From NCBI GenBank assembly GCA_021613375.1, contig CM038705.1:4631364-4695363 (forward strand): a stretch of 64,000 nucleotides of DNA, read 5' to 3'. Both the position numbers and the translations under genes were made by a program. Source of the DNA: Megaleporinus macrocephalus (Eukaryota > Chordata > Actinopteri > Characiformes > Anostomidae). The notes under the pieces were generated by a model, which saw only the letters and a list, made by a program, of their open reading frames with translations, did not search any database and was not told where the DNA came from. Shown here one piece after another: positions 50,430-59,400 of this stretch (position 1 is its first letter; each line of letters starts with the position of its first letter).

Positions 50430-53400
50430 ATTATCATGTCTTTCTGGAACTAAACCTGAACTAAACATCACAGGGCTGACCATCTCAAATAATGACCATC
50501 TAATTGTCTTATATACTCAGCCAGCTAGAATAACACTCCATAGTAGTACAGTCTGCTTCACCGGTCACCAACCAGGAGCCCAGTTCTGGTTCTGGTTCTC
50601 CGACATAGTCTCAAACAACTCAGACCAACAGAGCAGCAACATGAGTGGTCAGTTAACAGCACAAACCAAGGACAGAGACGAGAAGTCTGTTCTGGGAAGA
50701 CTGTCTTTTGTCCCCCCCCCACCACACACACACACACACACACAAACACACATGCAGGATCTGGAGTTTACAGCACGTCTGAGTGTTCACAGGGAGAGTC
50801 TGTGCTTCGGGAGTGAGGCCTGATTTAGTTTTGTGTTGTATCAGTCGCAGTGAGTGGACGTGTCGTCACCTGCTTTCATGTCTGTGTATCACTCCTGTGT
50901 AGCACTCCGGTGCTGGTGTACGCGCTCCCTCTCAGCATAAATCACCTCCTTCATGCCTCCTGAGCATCACTGTCCGCTGCGTCTCTCTTAATCTGCTTGG
51001 CGTCGGGGTTGAGTGATGGACGGTGGCGGAAAGTAAACGTCTTTGTTTTCGTCCAGCAGGCAGAGCGGCTACGCGGCCACGTTCCCCGGCAGATCGTCCA
51101 GCGTGTCCAGCGCGCCCTCCACCCCCTCCTTCGGCCGCTTCATCTCTACAGGGGGCGCACCGGCCGACAGCAAACCTGACAGGTGGCGCTCGCTTATCTT
51201 TATTTACCGAATGTCTGCACGATTCAGTGGCTGAGATGTGAAGAGGGGCGTTCAGAGTGGGGGGGTCGGATTGGGTGGGATTTGACTATTACAATGAAAT
51301 AAGCTTGTGTTGTATATGGATTTATATGCATGCACTAATACAGTGTTGGTGCTAACCTGCTGTCTCTGATGGTCCAGGCCCGCTCTGGGGGGCTTACTGA
51401 CCTCCTCTTACAGGCAGCATCAGGAGAGTCTGGCTGCGGAGCGAGAGAGGAGGAGGTTGGAGAGGGAGGAGAGGCTGCACAGGATCGAGAGGGAGGAGAG
51501 AACCCGCTTCAAGTATGTATTCAGCCTACAATAGTTTAGCTCCGCCCATTCACCCTACAGCTGTTTAGCTCCACCCATTCAGCCTACAGCAGTTTAGCTC
51601 CGCCTATTAAGCATACAGTAGTTTAGCCACGCCCATTCAGTGTACAGTAGTTTAGCTCCACCTATTCAGCGTACAGCAGTTTAGCTCCACCCGTTCAGCG
51701 TACAGTAGTTTAGCCACGCCCGTTCAGCCTACAGCAGTTTAGCTCCACCCATTCAGCCTACAGCAGTTAAGCTCCGCCTATTTAGCATACAGTAGTTTAG
51801 CCACGCCCATTCAGTGTACAGTAGTTTAGCTCCACTCATTCAGCCTACAGCAGTTTAGCTCCACCCATTCAGTCTACAGCAGTTTAGCTCCGCCAATTTA
51901 GCGTACAGTAGTTTAACCACGCCCATTTAGGCTACAGCAGTTTAGCTCCACCCATTCAGTCTACAGCAGTTTAGCTCCGCCAATTTAGCGTACAGTAGTT
52001 TAGCCACGCCCATTTAGGCTACAGCAGTTTAGCTCCGCCCATTCAGCCTACAACAGTTTAGCTCCACCCATTCAGTCTACAGCAGTTTAGCTCCACCCCT
52101 TCAGCCTACAACAGTTTAGCTCCACTGATTCAGCCTACAGCAGTTTAGCTCTGCGCGTTCAGTGTACAGTAGTTTAGCTCCACCCATTCAGTCTACAGCA
52201 GTTTAGCTCCACCCATTTAGTCTACAGCAGTTTAGCTCCGCGCGTTCAGTGTACAGTAGTTTGGCTCCACCCATTCATCCTACAGCAGTTTAGCTCTATC
52301 CATTCAGTGTACAGTAGTTTAGCTCCACTCATTCAGCCGTTTAGCTCCGCCCATTCAGTCTACAGCAGTTTAGCCCCACCTGTTCTGCATATAGCAGTTT
52401 AGCTCCACCCATTCAGCCTACATCAGTTTAGCTCCACCTATTCAGCGTACAGTAGTTTAGCCACGCCCATTTAGGCTACAGCAGTTTAGCTCCACCCATT
52501 CAGTCTACAGCAGTTTAGCTCCGCCAATTTAGCGTACAGTAGTTTAGCCACGCCCATTTAGGCTACAGCAGTTTAGCTCCGCCCATTCAGCCTACAACAG
52601 TTTAGCTCCACCCATTCAGTCTACAGCAGTTTAGCTCCACCCCTTCAGCCTACAACAGTTTAGCTCCACTGATTCAGCCTACAGCAGTTTAGCTCTGCGC
52701 GTTCAGTGTACAGTAGTTTAGCTCCACCCATTCAGTCTACAGCAGTTTAGCTCCGCACGTTCAGTGTACAGTAGTTTGGCTCCACCCATTCATCCTACAG
52801 CAGTTTAGCTCTATCCATTCAGTGTACAGTAGTTTAGCTCCACTCATTCAGCCGTTTAGCTCCGCCCATTCAGTCTACAGCAGTTTAGCTCCACCCATTC
52901 AGCCTACATCAGTTTAGCTCCACCTATTCAGCGAACAGTAGTTTAGCCACGGCCATTTAGTCTCCAGCAGTTGAGCTCTACTCATTCGACCTACAGCAGT
53001 TAAGCCACGCCCATTCAGTCTAAAGCAGTTTAGCTCCACCCATTCAGCCTACAGTAGTTAAGCTCCACCCATTCGTCCTACAGCAGTTTAGCTCCACTCA
53101 TTCAGCCATTTAGCTCCGCCCATTCAGTCTACAGCAGTTTAGCCCCACCTGTTCTGCATATAGCAGTTTAGCTCCACCCATTCAGCCTACATCAGTTTAG
53201 CTCCACCTATTCAGCGTACAGTAGTTTAGCCACGCCCATTTAGGCTACAGCAGTTTAGCTCCGCCCATTCAGCCTACAACAGTTTAGCTCCACCCATTCA
53301 GTCTACAGCAGTTTAGCTCCACCCCTTCAGCCTACAACAGTTTAGCTCCACTGATTCAGCCTACAGCAGTTTAGCTCTGCGCGTTCAGTGTACAGTAGTT

Positions 53401-56400
53401 TAGCTCCACCCATTCAGTCTACAGCAGTTTAGCTCCGCGCGTTCAGTGTACAGTAGTTTGGCTCCACCCATTCATCCTACAGCAGTTTAGCTCTATCCAT
53501 TCAGTCTACAGCAGTTTAGCCCCACCTGTTCTGCATATAGCAGTTTAGCTCCACCCATTCAGCCTACATCAGTTTAGCTCCACCTATTCAGCGAACAGTA
53601 GTTTAGCCACGCCCATTCAGTCTCCAGCAGTTGAGCTCTACTCATTCGACCTACAGCAGTTAAGCCACGCCCATTCAGCCTAAAGCAGTTTAGCTCCACC
53701 CATTCAGCCTACAGCAGTTTAGCTCCACCCATTCAGCCTACAGCAGTTTAGTTCCACCTATTTAGCGTACAGTAGTTAGGCTCCACCCATTCGTCCTACA
53801 GCAGTTTAGCTCCACTCATTCAGCCATTTAGCTCCGCCCATTCAGTCTACAGCAGTTTAGCCCCACCTGTTCTGCATATAGCAGTTTAGCTCCACCCATT
53901 CAGCCTACAGCAGTTTAGCTCCACCTATTCAGCGTACAGTAGTTTAGCCACGCCCATTTAGCCTACAGCAGTTTAGCTCCACCCATTCAGCCTACAGCAG
54001 TTTAGCTCCACCCATTCAGCCTACAGCAGTTTAGTTCCACCTATTTAGCGTACAGTAGTTAAGCTCCACCCATTCGTCCTACAGCAGTTTAGCTCCACTC
54101 ATTCAGCCATTTAGCTCCGCCCATTCAGTCTACAACAGTTTAGCCCCACCTGTTCTGCATATAGCAGTTTAGCTCCACCCATTCAGCCTACAGCAGTTTA
54201 GCTCCACCTATTCAGCGTACAGTAGTTTAGCCACGCCCATTTAGCCTACAGCAGTTTAGCTCCACCCATTCAGTCTCCAGCAGTTGAGCTCTACTCATTC
54301 AGCCTACAGCAGTTAAGCCACGCCCATTCAGCCTACAGCAGTTTAGCTCCACCCATTCAGTCTCCAGCAGTTTAGCTCCACCCATTCAGCCTACAGCAGT
54401 TTAGCTCCACCCATTCAGTCTCCAGCAGTTTAGCTCCACCTATTCAGCCTACAGATAATGATGAACTAATATTATAAGGTGCTGGTCCAAATGAGACCCA
54501 CATTTAACTACATAAGCAGCTAAATTTGGATGAATCTGCTGGATCCGTAGCTGAATGAGCGTAAATTTAGCATGAGGTCATGCCGGGTTGTCTCTGCCTT
54601 CAGAAAAGTTTTGGCCTAGCCGTCGGACTCAGCTTCCAGCCCTTATCAGCCTCCAGTGGAGCTGCTCTCCAACTTCTACTGAGTTGTCTCTTCTCATTAT
54701 GGTCGTCGCTGAGTCAGTCTGAGTAGAGGAGGAAGTAATGAGCGGTGGTTTGGTGCTGGAGTGAAGGTTCGAGTATCTCCGACCGACCACGCTGGCTGTG
54801 TAAGCAGACATGCTGGCTGACCAAAGGCGTTCAGGCCCACGCAGTAAAATCACTGCTGAATTAACTCTCAGTGTCCGTTTGTGTCCAACCAGCCTTGTAT
54901 AAACACCGGTGTTGGTTTAAAGGGCCCATATCCTGCATTTTTCTCTTTTTACTTTTCATCTGGGAGGCTTGAGTTACTGAAAACAGTCCTGATTGGTTTT
55001 TAAGTGACCGTTTTACAATGTGGTACTCAACGAACGCCAATCATGTCAGGTTAAAATAATGCGACCTTTACTTTTCACTGAAAAAAGTCAAACTAGTGGA
55101 TCAGCCGAGACATGCTCGGTGTCTGAGGTTTGCTTCTTTAGTTTTAGCATGGATGTTATGAGGCTAATGCAGCTAACAAGTAATGAGCTGTAGGCAATAC
55201 TGGACAGCTATGGGATATACTGAACAGCTATAAGCTACACATAGCAGTTTTAGGCTATACTATATAGGCTATACTGAGCAGCTATAGGCTATACTGAGCA
55301 GCTATAAGCTACAGGCTATACAGAGCAGGTATAAGCTACAGGCTATAATGAGCAGCTATAGGCCACTTAGCAGTTATAGGAAGTACTGAGCAGCTGTAGG
55401 CTATATTGACTAAGTATAAGCTACAATAAGCAGCGATAGGCTACACTGAGCAGCTATAGGCTACACTGAGCAGCTATAGGCTACACTGAGCAGCTATAGG
55501 CTGTACTGAGCAGCTATAGGCTACACTGAGCAGCTATTGGCCACTTGGAAGTTATAGGCTGTACTGAGCAGCTATAGGCTATACTGAGCAGCTATTGGCC
55601 ACTTGGAAGTTATAGGCTACACTGAGCAGCTATAGGCTACACTGAGCAGCTATAGGCTACACTGAGCAGCTATTGGCCACTTGGAAGTTATAGGCTGTAC
55701 TGAGCAGCTATAGGCTATACTGAGCAGCTATAGGCTACAATGAGCAGCTATAGGCTACACTGAGCAGCTATTGGCCACTTAGCAGTTATAAGCTGTACTG
55801 AACAGCTATAGGCTATACTGGGCAGCTATAGGCCACTTGGAAGTTATAGGCTGTACTGAGCAGCTATAGGCTATACTGAGCAGCTATAGGCTGTACTGAG
55901 CAGCTATAGGCTATACTGAGCAGCTATAGGCTATACTGAGCAGCTATAGGCCACTTGGAAGTTATAGGCTGTACTGAGCAGCTATAGGCTGTACTGAGCA
56001 GCTATAGGCTACACTGAGCAGCTATAGGCTACACTGAGCAGCTATAGGCTATACTGAGCAGCTATAGGCCACTTAGCAGTTATAAGCTGTACTGAACAGC
56101 TATAGGCTATACTGGGCAGCTATAGGCCACTTGGAAGTTATAGGCTGTACTGAGCAGCTATAGGCTATACTGAGCAGCTATAGGCTGTACTGAGCAGCTA
56201 TAGGCTACACTGAGCAGTTATAGGCTGTACTGAGCAGCTATAGGCTACACTGAGCAGTTATAGGCTGTACTGAGCAGCTATAGGCTACACTGAGCAGTTA
56301 TAGGCTGTACCGAGCAGCTATACGCTACACTGAGCAGTTATAGGCTACACTGAGCAGCTATAGGCTACACTGAGCAGTTATAGGCTACACTGAGCAGCTA

Positions 56401-59400
56401 TAGGCCACTTAGCAGTTATAAGCTGTACTGAACAGCTATAGGCTATACTGGGCTGCTATAGGCTACACTGAGCAGCTATTGGCCACTTGGAAGTTATAGG
56501 CTGTACTGAGCAGCTATAGGCTATACTGAGCAGCTATTGGCCACTTGGAAGTTATAGGCTACACTGAGCAGCTATAGGCTACACTGAGCAGCTATAGGCT
56601 ACACTGAGCAGCTATTGGCCACTTGGAAGTTATAGGCTGTACTGAGCAGCTATAGGCTATACTGAGCAGCTATAGGCTACAATGAGCAGCTATAGGCTAC
56701 ACTGAGCAGCTATTGGCCACTTAGCAGTTATAAGCTGTACTGAACAGCTATAGGCTATACTGGGCAGCTATAGGCCACTTGGAAGTTATAGGCTACACTG
56801 AGCAGCTATAGGCTACACTGAGCAGCTATAGGCTACACTGAGCAGCTATTGGCCACTTGGAAGTTATAGGCTGTACTGAGCAGCTATAGGCTATACTGAG
56901 CAGCTATAGGCTACAATGAGCAGCTATAGGCTACACTGAGCAGCTATTGGCCACTTAGCAGTTATAAGCTGTACTGAACAGCTATAGGCTATACTGGGCA
57001 GCTATAGGCCACTTGGAAGTTATAGGCTGTACTGAGCAGCTATAGGCTATACTGAGCAGCTATAGGCTGTACTGAGCAGCTATAGGCTATACTGAGCAGC
57101 TATAGGCTATACTGAGCAGCTATAGGCTACACTGAGCAGCTATAGGCTATACTGAGCAGCTATAGGCTATACTGAGCAGCTATAGGCCACTTGGAAGTTA
57201 TAGGCTGTACTGAGCAGCTATAGGCTGTACTGAGCAGCTATAGGCTACACTGAGCAGCTATAGGCTACACTGAGCAGCTATAGGCTATACTGAGCAGCTA
57301 TAGGCTACACTGAGCAGCTATTGGCCACTTGGAAGTTATAGGCTGTACTGAGCAGCTATAGGCTATACTGAGCAGCTATAGGCTGTACTGAGCAGCTATA
57401 GGCTACACTGAGCAGTTATAGGCTGTACTGAGCAGCTATAGGCTACACTGAGCAGTTATAGGCTGTACTGAGCAGCTATAGGCTACACTGAGCAGTTATA
57501 GGCTGTACCGAGCAGCTATACGCTACACTGAGCAGTTATAGGCTACACTGAGCAACTATAGGCTACACTGAGCAGTTATAGGCTGTACTGAGCAGCTATA
57601 GGCTACACTGAGCAGTTATAGGCTGTACCGAGCAGCTATACGCTACACTGAGCAGTTATAGGCTACACTGAGCAGCTATAGGCTACACTGAGCAGTTATA
57701 GGCTGTACTGAGCAGCTATAGGCTATACTGAGCAGCTATAGGCCACTTGGAAGTTATAGGCTGTACTGAGCAGCTATAGGCTATACTGAGCAGCTATAGG
57801 CCACTTAGCAGTTATAGGCTATACTGAGCAGCTATAGGCTATACTGAGCAGCTATAGGCCACTTAGCAGTTATAGGCTATACTGAGCAGCTATAGGCTAC
57901 ACTGAGCAGCTATAGGCCACTTGGAAGTTATAGGCTGTACTGAGCAGCTATAGGCTATACTGAGCAGCTATAGGCCACTTAGCAGTTATAGGCTGTACTG
58001 AGCAGCTATAGGCTACACTGAGCAGTTATAGGCTACACTGAGCAGCTATAGGCTACACTGAGCAGTTATAGGCTGTACTGAGCAGCTATAGGCTACACTG
58101 AGCAGCTATAGGCTACACTGAGCAGTTATAGGCTATACTGAGCAGCTATAGGCTACACTGAGCAGCTATAGGCTACACTGAGCAGTTATAGGCTGTACTG
58201 AGCAGCTATAGGCTACACTGAGCAGCTATAGGCTACACTGAGCAGTTATAGGCTACACTGAGCAGCTATAGGCTACACTGAGCAGTTATAGGCTACACTG
58301 AGCAGTTATAGGCTACACTGAGCAGTTATAGGCTACACTGAGCAGTTATAGGCTACACTGAGCAGCTATAGGCTACACTGAGCAGGGATGAGCTTTACTG
58401 GCCTGAATTTGTCCTTCCTGTCGTTTCAGTCGCGACTACGTGGAGAAGAGAGAGGAAGTCAGACACGCTCGTGAAGAAAGGTACAGTATATACAGTATAA
58501 AGTTTATATTCCTGTACAGTGCAAGTTTGAGTTACTTGGAAACATCATTATATTTAAAAAAGCTTTTTCTTCAGACAGGAAGCTTTTATTTACTCAGTAA
58601 AACACTGTATTATTGAAATATTAAACAGTATTAATAGAGTAAGTAGTGCTTTTACACATTATTATTAAATATTAATCAGTATTAATAGAGTAAGTAGTGC
58701 TTTTCCATACGTCAGTGTGTTTATTTAACCCTTTCCAAGCTTCTCCTAAACAACCCAGTATTATTTACAGTTCTCATCTAATACCTGCTTTGACTGCTCA
58801 GTAGCTAAATCAAGATTGCTGCTAAAGGATATATATATATATATGTATATAAGAATTAGATGTTAAAATGTGCAATACAGGCTGGAGAAACAGCTGCAGT
58901 CAGGCTGCGTTCCCTCCCGAAGCGCTAAGCCGTGTCTAATATCCGTTAGTATGGGAAGATGTTTGGACGGCTGTGGTGAAACAGGCAGCAGATGGAAAGC
59001 TCGGGCTGCAGGTGAAACATGGCTGCAGATTAAAACGTCCACACGCGGCGGGACAGGCTGTGGAATCGCCTTTAGACACGGCCTCACTGCCGATAACGCT
59101 CTGGCCGCTCTCTGGTATTTGTACTAGATCTTATCCAGCGTCTGACCGTTTCCTCCCATTCGTCTATAGTTAAGTAGGTTGATAATCTAATGTACTTAAA
59201 TCCTTCACTTAACTTCAGCCGATAAGAAGGAAATATTACTTTAGATTGATTAATAAAAAAAATATAAACATCTGTCCTTTGTTACAGTACAGCTAATGCT
59301 GGTGATAGCTGCACTTTACAGTGGTGGTGATGGTAACCAGACGTCTCCATGTCTCCTACACATATATACACATTTTATTCACTGTTAAAGCCACCAGAGT

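Noticed and set aside
58863..59173. GC-richer stretch between exons 11 and 12 as an extra exon
   Set aside because: Overlapping frames on both strands and no AG/GT pair that keeps the fhod3 phase with recognisable protein.
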